From Glomus cerebriforme (taxonomy: Eukaryota > Glomeromycota > Glomeromycetes > Glomerales > Glomeraceae), in NCBI GenBank assembly GCA_003550305.1, contig QKYT01000408.1:42450-106449 (forward strand): a stretch of 64,000 nt of DNA, in the 5' to 3' direction. The translations under genes and the position numbers were made by a program. The notes below the pieces were generated by a model that saw nothing but the letters and a program-made list of their open reading frames with translations, was not told where the DNA came from and ran no database searches. Of this stretch, positions 21,501-33,900 are shown piece after piece (position 1 is the stretch's first letter; each line of letters opens with the position of its first letter).

Positions 21501-23246
21501 TCAATTTTTTGATGATTACTTATCCAAATATATTCAAGAGATGGATGCGTTTTTAATGGTTTATTTCTCCAAACTTGTATAGAATAATGTCCAATGACTA
21601 CCCGAAGAGTCATATCTCCGTTAATAAATACTAATATTTGAGGAATTGATTCACTACGAATCCAGGGTTCAATATATTCGCCATAGTTAACTTCTTTCTC
21701 TAAGGTATTAGCATCCAACATTTTATCGAAATGATAAATTGGATAATAATTTTTTGTACTTCCGACTAATTCTTGTGCCATGATTGTATCTATTGGTTTT
21801 AATAAAATATTACTAGGTGTTCTAAGAACATTGATTAGATCTGGATGATCAAATAAAGAGTTAACAGTCCCGTCTTCAGGGTTCATATAAATTATATTTC
21901 CATTAGAACTAGCATAGCTATGATGATGTCGAAACACATCTAACATATTCAAAGAATCATAAGTAATTTTGACAGAATCCTCCTCTGAATTTGAAGAAAA
22001 TAAATCCCAAACTACAAATACACTCCTAATTGATCCTTCGTTATAAGTTTTTACTATTTCAATTTCTTCTATTTCATAATCTTCAATTTTTTGCTCACCG
22101 ATAATCAATAATTTCTCATCATTACAGATAAATTGAATATGAATAATACTATGAATATCCGTAAATTCTTTTGTACAAATTTCCAAACAATTTTCCATTA
22201 AAAATAATGTAATAATATTATTGTAATGTCTGTTGTGATAAGCCAATAATTTTTCATTTTTTGAAATTTCAATTATAATATTATTTTTAGAAGTTCTATT
22301 AGCCACAATAAAAGGAAGTTCTTTAGGGTTATACTTAGTAGAATTTATTTTAAATAATTTAACTAATTCTCCACAATTAGATCCCCTTAAATTGTAACAT
22401 TCAAGCGTATTCAATTTATCCAATTTATAATCTTGTACGAAGAGATAATTTTTTTTAATATTTCTATAAAATAAATTTAATTGTGGATTATCTTCATGAC
22501 TAATTTGATTTAAGATTACTGATGGGAAATAGAACTCAGTTGCATTGTTTGAATTCTTGCCGAATAATGCTTTAAAAACCCTTTTATTCAATGTATTATA
22601 ATGAAATGGACTTTGAAATATACGATAATTTATAGGAATATTAGCTTTTGTAATACCATAATGATGAATTATAATAATATTTTGTTTATGGGAAGATGAG
22701 CCAAGGACCCTTATTATGCCACCAAGATCATCGAGTGTAGTACGAATTCTTTCTTTATTTAATGTAGAGAATATCCAAGTGGAATGATGATTTTTCTTTT
22801 TTCCACCACTTTCCAAATCACCTAAAGAATCACTCGTAGTTGTATGTGTCAATACACTATTTATAGATTGTCTAGTTAAGCTTGCATTACGTTGCTTAGA
22901 ATCTTTATCTCCTGACATTAAATGAACATTTTTATTAAAGCATGATAATGCAATTAAAATTTCTCCATTTGCTAATTTGTTAGAAATTGATAATGACCAT
23001 GTGACGTGGCTAAATGATACTGCGTTAGCTTCTTTGAAAGGTTTGTAAAAGAATGGTTTTAGTTCATTTAATGTGTCGATTGTACAAGTTGATATTTCCA
23101 ATTTAGCTAAAAAAAAAAAAAAAAAATTTATTCATCTTTTTTTATTTTAATAACGGAAATAATTTAAAAATAGGATCCTTACATGAATTGAAGATCGCGA
23201 CTTCGTGCCCATCTTGACTCAGAGCAACATAATACTTTACCACCAT
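18531..23246 (-). CDS. TRP-like ion channel with propeller-like N-terminus (copy 2)
   Basis: Exons in transcript order: 23246-23183, 23106-20655, 20548-19897, 19814-19790, 19710-19611, 19506-19271, 19197-19143, 19071-18531; 1,374 residues. Intron phases and the lengths of exons 1, 3, 4, 5 and 7 match copy 1 exactly (64, 652, 25, 100 and 55 nt). The protein starts YYVALSQDGHEVAIFNS. The propeller-like region shares long stretches with copy 1. The pore reads YFWINGRWDQVDQW and S6 reads ILLITVMQNMLVAFM. The C-terminal coiled coil is longer than in copy 1 (KKMKEVQDDVKNKMKEIKDE). It is convergent with copy 1, which lies 4 kb away beyond the acyltransferase gene, and much closer to copy 1 than to copy 3. 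Likely a cation channel; ligand or stimulus unknown. Confidence 0.88.
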
Positions 23247-24879
23247 TATTAAATTTACTTTCGAAAATTATGATTAAAAATAATAATGATAATAATAATA
23301 AAAAAAGGAAATTGCAAAGAAAATATTATTTTAATTTTTAATTTTTTTTTTTTTCGATTTCACGTAGATTATATAAATATTTATACCCTTTTTCACGGAC
23401 TTTTACACGTGGAATTAATTAATTATTTTGTCGATCCAAAATGAAGCGTAATTCCGTACTTAATAACTTTTCTCGCTGATACTATAATGAATATATCATA
23501 AATCACCGGCAATGATTGTTACCATCGGTGATTATCAGAACGAATAAACATTTTTAAAATTAAACTTTATATATTTATTGTAAAAGTAAATTAAATAAAA
23601 GTCGATTTAACTATATTTGTAAATTTACGAGAAAAAAGTTATTTTTAGGTTAGAAAGGATAATTTTTTAGGAAATTTTTATGTTCAATTTTTATTACCAA
23701 TATTTTTAACTATAATTATCGACATGAATTGACGATCGCTGATGAGCTTTAAGTAATAATAGTTAAAAATTTTTTACATTATTTTTTATTAATTTCTGTA
23801 AAAAATAAATAAAAGTGCAAATACGGAAATGACTTTCCTTTTACGTTTTAGAGTTGAAAACTCAATTTTAGGGGGGGGGAACGTGCGATCATATGTCGTA
23901 CAATTCCAATTATCTGCATAACTTTTTTTAATGTACAGTACAGTATACTGTATTTAAGATGAATATATTAATAATGTACTATGGGCCAAGTATATAATGC
24001 CTTAAAACATTTGGGCTGGCATATTTTATTTGTGAATAAAATTTTTTAACACAATTTCCTCGTATAAGATTTCCCACTATATCATATCTAACATCAGTGA
24101 GTTGAAAAATAATAGGATTATTTTTTATAAATGTTTTAATAATATGATTTCTAATACAAAATGACAATATTCATGCATCCTTAAGAATTAAGACATTATA
24201 TGGCCAATGTAATTGAATTATCTCAGTCTTAATTTACTGCTATGATTGTTAGAAATTTCGAAAAAGAAGATTATATAATCATCGTTAAATCTCTATTTAT
24301 CTATTTTTTTATGAGAATTTGATTCGGGTAACTATCGCAATATTGAGTGTTATTTATGAAAAGATTTTTTTGTGTATTAAGTGTTTCGGCGCGAAGATCT
24401 TACCATTTAGATCTACATAAATTTAGTAATAATCTCGGTTCGAAAACTTAAATTTGGTGGTGTGACATCATTAAAGAGGATTGACACGGAAATGTGGATA
24501 AATAAAGAAAAGGGGCTTTGAAAATGAAATTTGTACACTTTTTTAGCTGTAACACAATATAAATTAAACTATCGAACATTTCTTGGCATCATTAGTTAAA
24601 TTATACGGGCCAAAACATAGCAGATATGTAGTATATTGGAAAATGACTTAACTAATTACGTCACTGTTACAAAAGTTTCATTTGAGCTGATTTTTATACA
24701 ATTCTAGCACCAGAAATACCGTTAAGCTCATATTTAGTAAGGTATATTGTTTTAATTGACGTTCTCCAAAGGGGATAGCCTCAACTCTTAATTTTATTCA
24801 GTAGGAGTAATTTAAGTAATTTATCGGCTCGTTCATATATGTTATATACTGTACTGTACATAAATTTTGATACAGTATA
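23247..24879. other. Upstream region of channel copy 2 with a channel relic
   Basis: It contains the promoter side of the second channel gene and the truncated fourth channel copy (23990-24224). It also has a G8 run near 23871-23878 and otherwise AT-rich sequence with no open gene. Confidence 0.5.
23990..24224 (-). pseudogene. Truncated fourth copy of the TRP-like channel family
   Basis: Reading the minus strand gives EIIQLHWPYNVLILKDA, a stop or gap, then NPIIFQLTDVRYDIVGNL and IRGNCVKK...YSQIKYA. In the intact copies the same motifs occur in this order (IHWPHVLILKDACVALEYY, then PIIFQLAEIRYDIMGNLIRG). About 40 residues between them are missing, the frame is broken and nothing else of the gene remains. 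It lies within 1 kb of the start of copy 2. It is a remnant of the duplications that made the cluster. Confidence 0.85.
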
Positions 24880-27315
24880 TTAATGTGAAATTTTATTTAC
24901 TTGGTAAATCTTATTTAATTCAGTATGTGCATATTTTTTTCCATCATCTAAAGCCTTTTTATACCAAACAATTGCTTCTTCAAGATTTATCCTAGTTCCT
25001 ATACCATAATGATAACATTTTCCCACATAATAATACCCCCTTGGATTTCCATTATTTGATGATTTTAAATACCATTCAAATGCTTTCTTCTCATATTTAT
25101 CCGTTCCAAATCCATTTCTATAGCAAAAACCTAAATTATATTGACCTAAAGCACATCCGTTATTAGCTGATATAAAATACCATTCAAACGCTTTCTTATA
25201 ATCTTGTGTTATTTCTTTACCATGAAAATAATAACTTCCTAAATTATTTTGACCTAGAGCACAACCATTAATAGCTGATTTTAAATACCATGCATATGCT
25301 TTCTTATGATCTTTATCTGTTCCAAATCCATTTTCATAACAAAAACCTAAATTACATTGGCCTTCGGCACATCCACTATTAGCCGATTTGGAATACCATT
25401 CAAATGCTTTATTATAATCTTGTGCTACTCCTTGACCATGATGATAGCAATGCCCTAAATTATTTTTTGCCATTGCATTTCCTAATGATGCAGATTTTAT
25501 ATACCATTCATATGCTTTTTTATGATCTTTATTCGTTCCAAAACCATTCTCATAACAAAAACCTAAATTACATTGACCTTCGGCACATCCATTACTAGCT
25601 GATTCAAAATACCATTTAAATGCTTTATTATAATCTTGTGTTATTTCTTTACCATAATGAAAACAACTTCCTAAATTATTTTGGCCTAAAGCACACCCAT
25701 TATTAGCTGATTTGAAATACAATTCAAATGCTTTCTTACGATCTTTATCTATCCCTATCCCATTTTCATAACAAAAACCTAAATTACTTGTGCCTTTAGT
25801 ACATCCATTATTGGCCGATTTAAAATACCATTTAAATGCTTTCTTATAATCTTGTGTTACTCCTTTACCATAATGATAACAACTTCCTAAATTATTTTGT
25901 CCTAAAGCACATCCATTATTAGCTGATTTTAAATACCATTCATATGCTTTCTTATAATCTTTATCTACTCCAAACCCATTTTCATAACAAAACCCTAAAT
26001 TACATTGTCCTTCCGCACATCCATTATTAGCTGATTTAGAATACCATTCATATGCTTTCTTATAATCTTGTGTTACTCCTTTGGCATAATAATAACAACT
26101 TCCTAAATTGTTTTGACCTAAAACACATCCGTTATTAGCTGATTTCAAATACCATTCAAATGATTTATTATAATTTTTTTTCACTCCTTTACCATACTTA
26201 TAACAATGTCCCAAATTATTTTTTGCCATTGCATTTCCTGATGACGCAGATTTTAAGTATAACTCAAATGCTTTATTGTAATCCTTAACCGTTCCAAAAC
26301 CATTCTCATAACAAAAACCTAAATTACATTGACCTTCGGCACATCCATTACTAGCTGATCTAGAATACCATTCAAATGCTTTATCATAATCTTGTGTTAC
26401 TTCTTTACCATAATGATAACAACTTCCTAAATTATTTTGACCTAAAGCACATCCATTATTAGCTGATTTTAAATACCATTCAAACGCCTTCTTATAATCT
26501 TTATCCGTTCCAAAACCATTCTCATAACAAAAACCTAAATTATACTGCCCTTCAGCGTATCCATTATTAGCTGATTTAAAATACCATTCGAATGCTTTAT
26601 TATAATCTTGTTTTATCCCTTTACCATAAATATAACAGTTACCTAAATTACATTGAGCTATTTGATCCCCTTTTAAAGCAAATTTTAAAAAATTTCTAAA
26701 AATCTTTTGATTATCATATTCTCTATGTTTCTTTTTTCGATCAAAATCAATTAAAATGTTTTGTTTCGATTTATTTAAATATTCAATAATAATTGAATTT
26801 GATGATGATTGTTTAATACTAAGATCGTTCAAATTAGCTTTGAATTTTCCTTTATTAACTAAAACGATAATAATATCTTTATAATAAAAAAAGGATAGTA
26901 AATATTTTGCAATCATATTATTAATATTTTGTAACATTCCAAACTCAAATTCATCATAATTAATTTCTTTCGATGAATGAGAAAGTTTAAAATCTTGATT
27001 TAAAGATTCATTATTAACGGCCAACAAATAAAATTCTAATGCCTTATCCTTATCAACATCACAACCGATACCATATTGATAAAGAAATCCAATAATACTG
27101 GAAAACCAAAATTCATTTTCTTTATGATTTTGCATTAATTCCAAGATTGTTTCGATATTTTTATCAATATTAATTACAAATTCTTTTAAAGTATTTTCAA
27201 AAGCATTGATATCTTCTTCATTGATAATTTTTCGATAAAAATCTCTTAAAAATTCTTTCAAGAAATCTTCATCGGCATCGGAAATTTCGCCATATTTTAT
27301 CATTGACGTGCTCAT
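24880..27315 (-). CDS. Sel1-repeat protein with 16 tandem repeats
   Basis: An intronless frame of 811 residues starting MSTSMIKYGEISDADEDFL. I chose the ATG at 27315 over an upstream in-frame one at 27369 because the latter adds only a Lys/Leu-rich stretch encoded by homopolymers. Residues 1-205 or so form a helical N-terminal region, with one Sel1-like unit (FLYQYGIGCDVDKDKALEFY). Then 16 Sel1 repeats of 36 residues run nearly to the C-terminus, each of the form GQNNLGSCYHYGKGVTQDYK or GQCNLGFCYENGFGTDKDYK. The two forms mostly alternate, giving a 72-residue super-repeat. Sel1 arrays are alpha-alpha superhelices that hold protein complexes; in these fungi they often partner with kinases or form large families. 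No kinase domain is present. Partners unknown. Confidence 0.9.
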   Translation of the reverse strand: MSTSMIKYGEISDADEDFLKEFLRDFYRKIINEEDINAFENTLKEFVINIDKNIETILELMQNHKENEFWFSSIIGFLYQYGIGCDVDKDKALEFYLLAVNNESLNQDFKLSHSSKEINYDEFEFGMLQNINNMIAKYLLSFFYYKDIIIVLVNKGKFKANLNDLSIKQSSSNSIIIEYLNKSKQNILIDFDRKKKHREYDNQKIFRNFLKFALKGDQIAQCNLGNCYIYGKGIKQDYNKAFEWYFKSANNGYAEGQYNLGFCYENGFGTDKDYKKAFEWYLKSANNGCALGQNNLGSCYHYGKEVTQDYDKAFEWYSRSASNGCAEGQCNLGFCYENGFGTVKDYNKAFELYLKSASSGNAMAKNNLGHCYKYGKGVKKNYNKSFEWYLKSANNGCVLGQNNLGSCYYYAKGVTQDYKKAYEWYSKSANNGCAEGQCNLGFCYENGFGVDKDYKKAYEWYLKSANNGCALGQNNLGSCYHYGKGVTQDYKKAFKWYFKSANNGCTKGTSNLGFCYENGIGIDKDRKKAFELYFKSANNGCALGQNNLGSCFHYGKEITQDYNKAFKWYFESASNGCAEGQCNLGFCYENGFGTNKDHKKAYEWYIKSASLGNAMAKNNLGHCYHHGQGVAQDYNKAFEWYSKSANSGCAEGQCNLGFCYENGFGTDKDHKKAYAWYLKSAINGCALGQNNLGSYYFHGKEITQDYKKAFEWYFISANNGCALGQYNLGFCYRNGFGTDKYEKKAFEWYLKSSNNGNPRGYYYVGKCYHYGIGTRINLEEAIVWYKKALDDGKKYAHTELNKIYQVNKISH

Positions 27316-28092
27316 TAGAAATTTTTTTATAAAATTTAGTAAAAGAATTTTTTTTTTTTTAATGGTCAATATTTATATTTTTTAAAATTCGCTCAACCTG
27401 TAACAATGATAAACAAATTCTAAAAAAAGGAATCATATACAATTTTAAAAATTGTAAATCGTCGACGATTATTATTTATATTTTATATTTGGAGATATAT
27501 ATAGTCTTATCAGTTATACCATGTTTATCAGATGATTATAAATAAATGATGATGAACTCAATTAGTAGTATTATGAGTGCTTGATTATCTCTCTGAGGTT
27601 AGCACCCGTATGATCATACCAAGTACAATAGTAATACTGTACCTAGTTTCCATCATGCCGAAAAGCTAAAATTTAAAAAAAGTAATTTTAATATAAACTT
27701 TTCAAGTTACTGAAATTTATAAATAAAATTATTGGTATCATTGTCACCAATTATATCAACTAAAGTTTATTTTTAAAAACTTCGATATAAAATCAAAACA
27801 CTATATTGTCACATTAATCGTGTAAGTATTAAAAATAAGTAAATAGCCTATATCTACATTTTTTTTTTTTTTTTAATTAAAAATTTAGAGCAGAAGCGTC
27901 CCATATTAAAATCCCACATGTTAAAAGTCAAAAATAAAGTTCAGATCTTTCTTCAGTCTTTAGCTAAACTTGTAGAGCAGTCAAAAATACACATTATATA
28001 TCATGTTTTAGAATTCAACAATAGATATATAATGTTCACGGCAGAATTTCTATGAATATCACGTGAACATCAATTTACTACCGGTTTAAATA
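27316..28092. other. Intergenic region upstream of the Sel1 gene
   Basis: AT-rich with a T14 run near 27860-27873. It holds the promoter side of the Sel1-repeat gene and the 3' flank of the coiled-coil gene. No other feature seen. Confidence 0.45.
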
Positions 28093-28419
28093 TTAGATAC
28101 CACCCACCACCAAGGAACTCTGTTCCACTATCGTAAGTCTGGCTTCAAGCTCTGAATTTTTTTGCTCTAATTCCTCGACCTTAGCATCACGCATCTTATT
28201 CTCTTTCACAGCCTGTCTTAGAAGCCTGGCAATCCTGGCCCTAAGCTCAGCTTTCTCGGCCTCAATCTCAGCGAACTTCCTTCTAAGATCAGGGATCTCT
28301 GCATTCTTATCCTTAAGCTCATCATTTTCGACCTTAATCTCAGCAAACTTCTTCCTAAGCTCTGCAATCTCAGCTAAAAGCTTGGCATTTAATTCACTCA
28401 ATGAATCAATGGATTGCAT
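28093..28419 (-). CDS. Short coiled-coil protein, GC-richer than its surroundings
   Basis: From the ATG at 28419 the frame gives 108 residues (MQSIDSLSELNAKLLAEIAE). Almost all is a heptad-type coiled coil with repeated ELRKKFAEIKVENDEL / DLRRKFAEIEAEKAEL units, ending SSLVVGGI. Codon use is far richer in G and C than in neighbouring genes (many CTC, GCC, AAG codons), which suggests a different origin or a fast-copied family. Related coiled-coil proteins in these fungi are often longer with a low-complexity tail, so this one may be a truncated copy. No catalytic motif; function unknown. Confidence 0.6.
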   Translation of the reverse strand: MQSIDSLSELNAKLLAEIAELRKKFAEIKVENDELKDKNAEIPDLRRKFAEIEAEKAELRARIARLLRQAVKENKMRDAKVEELEQKNSELEARLTIVEQSSLVVGGI

Positions 28420-29295
28420 ATTTGATAATAATTCTTTATATAAGATGGAATAATTCAAAAGTTCGTTAGCATAGATAAAAAAACGAGGTCCTCATCGGAA
28501 TTACTGATTTATTGATGTAAAAAATAAATTACAAGATTCGGTAATATATAAACTTGTTTTATAAAGTAGAATAAAGTTTCTATGCTAATGCCTGCCGGTG
28601 TTTCGTTCATCTAAGCTATCTATATACTAACACAATATCCCAACATTAATCCGATTTCATTTGTTCCCAACTTCGGTACTCTGGATAAAATAAAATGGTC
28701 GTCAGTTATGCATAGAACACGCAGAGTCAGAAATTAACAGTATTTACCTTAGTAAAAACTCACCGAAAGTTTATGTTCTCCGCCTAATAAGGTCCTCGAA
28801 ATTTCTGAATAAAAAAAAATAGATATTAGCTTTGCAAGCTCTGAGTTGCTTCTTTGCAAATGCACAACCAAGTATTCATACCTTAATTACGAAGTGTCTT
28901 ATCTAAACTTCAATAATTTTTCTTTCAAACTGCGATAAGTAGGCTTGGAGAAAATAATACGACGGCTTGGTGTAAATAGAAATATGGTTGTCGTAATGTC
29001 CGTAATGTCGGTCAATCGTACATTGCTTTGTTTAATTCTTAAGTGACAAAAATGGGTAGGGAGTGATACAGGTGACAGACATTAGTCATGTGATGCAATC
29101 TGTATCGAAAGAGTATATCTAAGTCACGATGTATTCGGTGTATTCAGAAAAGTTTATAAACAAACTTTTTATAAAGATAATTTTCTCTGTCGCTGTAGTT
29201 GGTGAAAACCTAAATTTAAAATTTCTTCGGAATACCCTCAACATATAACGAGTACTACACTATTCCATGACAAGAATATATCAGTGACAACAAGA

Positions 29296-29797
29296 TGGAT
29301 GAATGCTTAAGAAAAATAGGAGATTTAAAAAGTACTTTGAAGAACACATATGAGAACTTCGGCCATATAGGCGGAATGTGAGTGAGTTAAAGCAGGAAGT
29401 GAACAAGTTAAAGGATCAAGTAAATTATGTGAAATTTTTTAGTGATTATCGAGATTGGGCGAAAAGCATTTATGCAAGAGTTAATAAACAAGCTAGGAGG
29501 AGTAGATAATTGACATCATGCGGAAAATGGCCTTCATTATCTCAATTGTAACGAGCCATTGACAAAGAAGGAATCTGATTGTGTTGAACGCTTAAAGAAC
29601 TTATTAAAAAAGATACAGATATTGGATTGGATCTCACTGATATAAAGCTATTACTAGAAATGAGAGATACTAGTAATATTATGTTTCATAAGAACAATCA
29701 AACTTCTTAATATTGAACCGGTTTCTGATGACTTAAAGATATATAAACCTCCATTGGAGAAGGCCCTTATGGCAATTAGTAGATGGCGCTCATCTTA
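29296..29797 (+). pseudogene. Decayed gene, coiled-coil plus unrecognised conserved segment
   Basis: Across shifting frames the plus strand reads MDECLRKIGDLKSTLKN, SELKQEVNKLKDQVNYVKFF, YRDWAKSIYARVNKQARR, CNEPLTKKESDCVERLKNLL, DIGLDLTDIKLLLEMRDTSN, and PVSDDLKIYKPPLEKALMAI followed by SRWRSS and a stop. There are at least three single-base frame changes (for example in the A-run near 29610 and near 29706) and no intact start-to-stop frame. Coding character is clear but I do not recognise the family. Confidence 0.6.
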
Positions 29798-30224
29798 ATT
29801 TTAAATTTCATGAAAGTGAATATTTCAATGTATTTGAATAGCTTGTTTGACTTTGATGAATTTGTATGAAACATATTGATTATAAGATATACCAAGAGGT
29901 TATTTGCAATCAATGATAATTTGTCATACAAAATCGTTTCAGTCTTTTAAAGAAAATACTAATATTGTGCGAAACTATATATGATAAAATATATTTAAAT
30001 CATCGGTAATGCAAAGTATATTAGCTTAGATCGATAAATCTGTTTAATATTAAAATTAAAAATTGACTTATTCATACAAATAAAATACTTTTTTTTATAT
30101 TTGCAAAACATTTTTTAAGAAAATTTGATCATAGTTATATATTATGCAATAAATGTTGCCTTTTGCAATACTGTATATGTATGAAATAAAGTAACCCACG
30201 TGACTATCTCTATAAAATTATGTT

Positions 30225-30758
30225 TTCACGCCTTTACTGCTATACTTTATCAGCAGGGAACTTAAGAGCGTAACTCCAAAGAATGTGTTCTCAGAATATG
30301 ATTCTAATACCTCCTCAAATGGAGTTCCCGGACTTCCCAGTGCTTTGATATTATCACAAGACTAATAACATTTTTTATTTTCTTGACTATCGATCCACCA
30401 TTCACAAATCAGATCTTTGCGGAGTTTTCTGTAAATGTCTACTTGATGCACATATTCTTTTACCATGCCAAAGATTAATTATAAGCATAAATCGGGCTCT
30501 TTGAAACGATTTACTAGCAAATTAATAACCTCTGCATGTTCAGGACTCCCTTTCAATAGCATCTTTCCGGAATGGAATGAACTGATCACTTTGTAATTGC
30601 TTTGGAAGGTTTGGAATTTCTTGCCAGAAACATGAATAGGTGTCTGAGACTATAAAGATTTATCCATATCACTTTGATGAATTCTTTGAACTGTTTCCAG
30701 AGGAATTCACCTGGAGGATTAGAGACATGTGGTAAAGGTAACCATCCTGAAACCGTTT
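30225..30758 (-). pseudogene. Decayed gene of unknown family
   Basis: The minus strand reads VSGWLPLPHVSNPPGEFLWK then QFKEFI, HSGKMLLKGSPEHAEVINLL then VNRFKEPDLC, GMVKEYVHQVDIYRKLRKDL then ICEWWIDSQENKK, and DNIKALGSPGTPFEEVLESY then SENTFFGVTLLSSLL, with frameshifts and stops between. These segments are too protein-like and GC-rich to be chance. It may be part of a transposon or of a host gene family. I cannot say which. Confidence 0.55.
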
Positions 30759-30968
30759 CTTGATTTTTTTATAATATCTTTAGGTGAATAACACAGTGAA
30801 TGAAAGAAAGTAAATCACTTATTTAATATTTGCTTATTTATTATCATGTAAAACTAGCTAAACTAAAATCGAATATATTTATATATACACAAAAAAAAAA
30901 ATATATATACACTATTGAATAAATAAATACATAAATAATAATAAAAAATATATATATAATACAAATAA

Positions 30969-33900
30969 TCAACAATTATTCTTCGAATCCTTCGATAACA
31001 TTAATTCAATAATTAGCTTAAATTTATTTTCAATTTCTTTTTGAATTTCGTTCATTTTCTGTTCTAGTTTCTCGACTTTATTTTCAATTCCCTCATTTCC
31101 ATCAACATTCCTAAACTCTCCACAAAAATTAAAATTTTTACTTTTGATACTATAACTTTTAATAATGTCTCTTTCAATTCCCAATATCTTTCCAGATTTT
31201 CGATCATTATCACCACAATTAACCTTTTCATCGTCCTCGTCATCAGTCAAAGCATCAAATTTATCGACTAAGATAGTTTTATGCATTTTACGATACTTTT
31301 TACCCTTATCTTCCCAATGTTCAACATCATTAACTTTGGCAACGTAATAAAGATATCTTGGATTCTCTTTATTTCCATTCCGTTCATCCTTTCGGCTGGT
31401 AACTGCTTTTTCTAATGTTTCATAATCACAAATTAATTCTGCACGAAATTTTAAAACAGCCTGTCTTCCTGAAGCCCTTGCATCATCAAATACAGAACTA
31501 AATTATATTTACAGATCAAAAATTAAAATTTTTGTTATCGTAAAATGCGTTGAACAAAAGAGAAAACTTACGTCATAAAAGCAATTAACATATTTTGCAT
31601 AACGGTAATAAGTAAAATACTTGCAACTATAATCAAAAAATTAATAAAATAAGTAATTATTCCATAATTTATCCAATACAAAAAGAAAATTATGATTTTA
31701 AATTTTACCAAAGCATAATATCTCAACCGGCAAAAAATTCCATTGATCTACTTGATCCCATCGTCCATTAATCCAAAAATAAACGGCCATAATAGATTCC
31801 CAAAAATTCGAAAAATAATTGTCACTAATATCATCAACATTGAATGTTTGGTTTATTGTTATATCGGGATAAAGATTTTTTGATGTTGTAGAGTCCAATA
31901 TGGCATAACTTTGTCCATTCGGTTCAAGATTTATTAATTTGGGTGATCGTAAAAGAATATACCTAAATATTATGGGATAAACAATATATATAACTCATTA
32001 TGATAAACACGTGATTTAAACAATTTTTCATAAAATTTTCTTACATTGAATGCGCAATCGCGACTATCAATATAAACATGAAAATGAAAAAATAAAAAAC
32101 TCTCTTCATGATGTTTAAGCTTATGTTAATGTAATTTGCTGGCCCTATATACAGTAAATAAGTAAAAGTAAATCAATAAATCTTATGTCAAAACGTATAA
32201 AATTAAATATTTAATATATTTTACAAACCTGAGAAAAATCTTAATAACAAAAGCTGATTAAATAAAAAACATTTAGTATTTTTTTTTATTCTTAAATATA
32301 AAAATCAATCTACAAATTTACAGTTTTGTACTTACCATTTCAATCCACATAACTAAAGTAGTTAAAGAAATTGCAACTGTATAATCTCTTAATGGTACTC
32401 CGTTACTATTAAGATCTAAGTTGATTGGATCAAAAAAATCTAAAGACATAACCAAACATACGGGCATTATTACAGCCACACAATCAAAAAACTTGTAAAC
32501 ACTGGTGTATCTTCTAAATCCTTTGTGTTTGAGTTGAATAAATTCCGTAGCAAGAAGATAATATCCAATATAAAAAAAGATTGTTTGCATTACGAAATTA
32601 ACTATTTTATGAAAATTTTTAGACTTGTCATTAACATGTATTAAGTCATTAAGACCATTAAGATGAAATACATTTGTAATGAAAGAAAAGGATAAAGCGA
32701 AAAAAATGTAAATTAATGAATGACGAAGAAAGTATGATTGTGTCGTGCGCCATTTGTAATCTACTAACGCAGCAAGTGAAGGATTTGAGAAGATTGCTTC
32801 CCTGTTATCACGTGCTAATACGCGAAGGAAAGGAGAACATTGCGAATCTTCTGATACAATGTAGTCACGAGGCCAAAAAATGATTTTCAGTATTCGTAAA
32901 ATCAAATACTCATTATCATTTTCTTTTGGCGAACCTTGAGGATAAACCAAAAAATCTGGAAGTGGAACAATGCACAAATTTGTCATCACGGATGGATCAT
33001 GTTTTCTTATATCAAGTAAACTAAATAAATAAAATTAATTTGATTTTAAATAACGAACGTACAGTATTCTAAATCAGAAGATCAATCCCATTACATCAAA
33101 GAAAATTTTAATGACTTACTATTTTTTTAAATTCCTTTTAGCGTTTACAAATTTTTCTTTAAATCCTAGAAATCCTGTGTTATCAACATCTGGTTTCCTC
33201 AAGAGTCCTCGTTGAATATTAATCGCATGTACATTTTTATATTGACCTTTTCTCAATTCATATGATATTAAAGATTGATCAATACGTGAGTGTTTCGCTC
33301 CAAAACATGGTTTATAAAATAATTCTCTAACATAATAATCCAGGTATTGATCGTACAAGTGCGGTAAAGCCTGAGTGACCGTAAACATCCATCCAGTATT
33401 TTGCATTGCATTATCAGAATAATAATCTAATAAATAACCGACAATTAATGTTTCTTTCCTATGTACTCCAGTAATAGATTTAATTGCCACTTCTAAATCA
33501 CTCTTTTTTGGAGAATTGGAATCCCAAGAATATAAACGTGGGAAATGTAAATGATTATTTGTCTTTGCGCTCATCGATCTTAAATTTTTTGAATATTTCA
33601 CGTTTGTGAATAAAATTTTTTTAATAAGAGAAATGCAATTTCCTCGTATAAGATTTTCCATTATATCAAATCTAATATCGGTGAGTTTAAAAATAATAGG
33701 ATGGAATTTTATAAAATTTTTAACAATGTTTTGTACTTGAGTTTGTAATTCATCAAATAAAGGTTTATTTGTTGGACTTATATTATCATTTAAATGATAT
33801 TGATAAAAATGTTCAAGTGCAACACACGCATGTTTAAGAGTTGAGACGTTATATGGCCAATGTAATGTAACATTTTCCGATTTGCTATTTGTTCTGTTAC

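Larger units (their letters stand above)
28420..30968. other. Region of decayed genes between the coiled-coil gene and channel copy 3
   Basis: Contains two frame-broken coding relics on opposite strands (29296-29797 and 30225-30758). The remainder, 28420-29290 and 29800-30220, has no recognisable feature beyond mixed base composition. 30790-30968 is the AT-rich 3' flank of channel copy 3. Confidence 0.5.
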
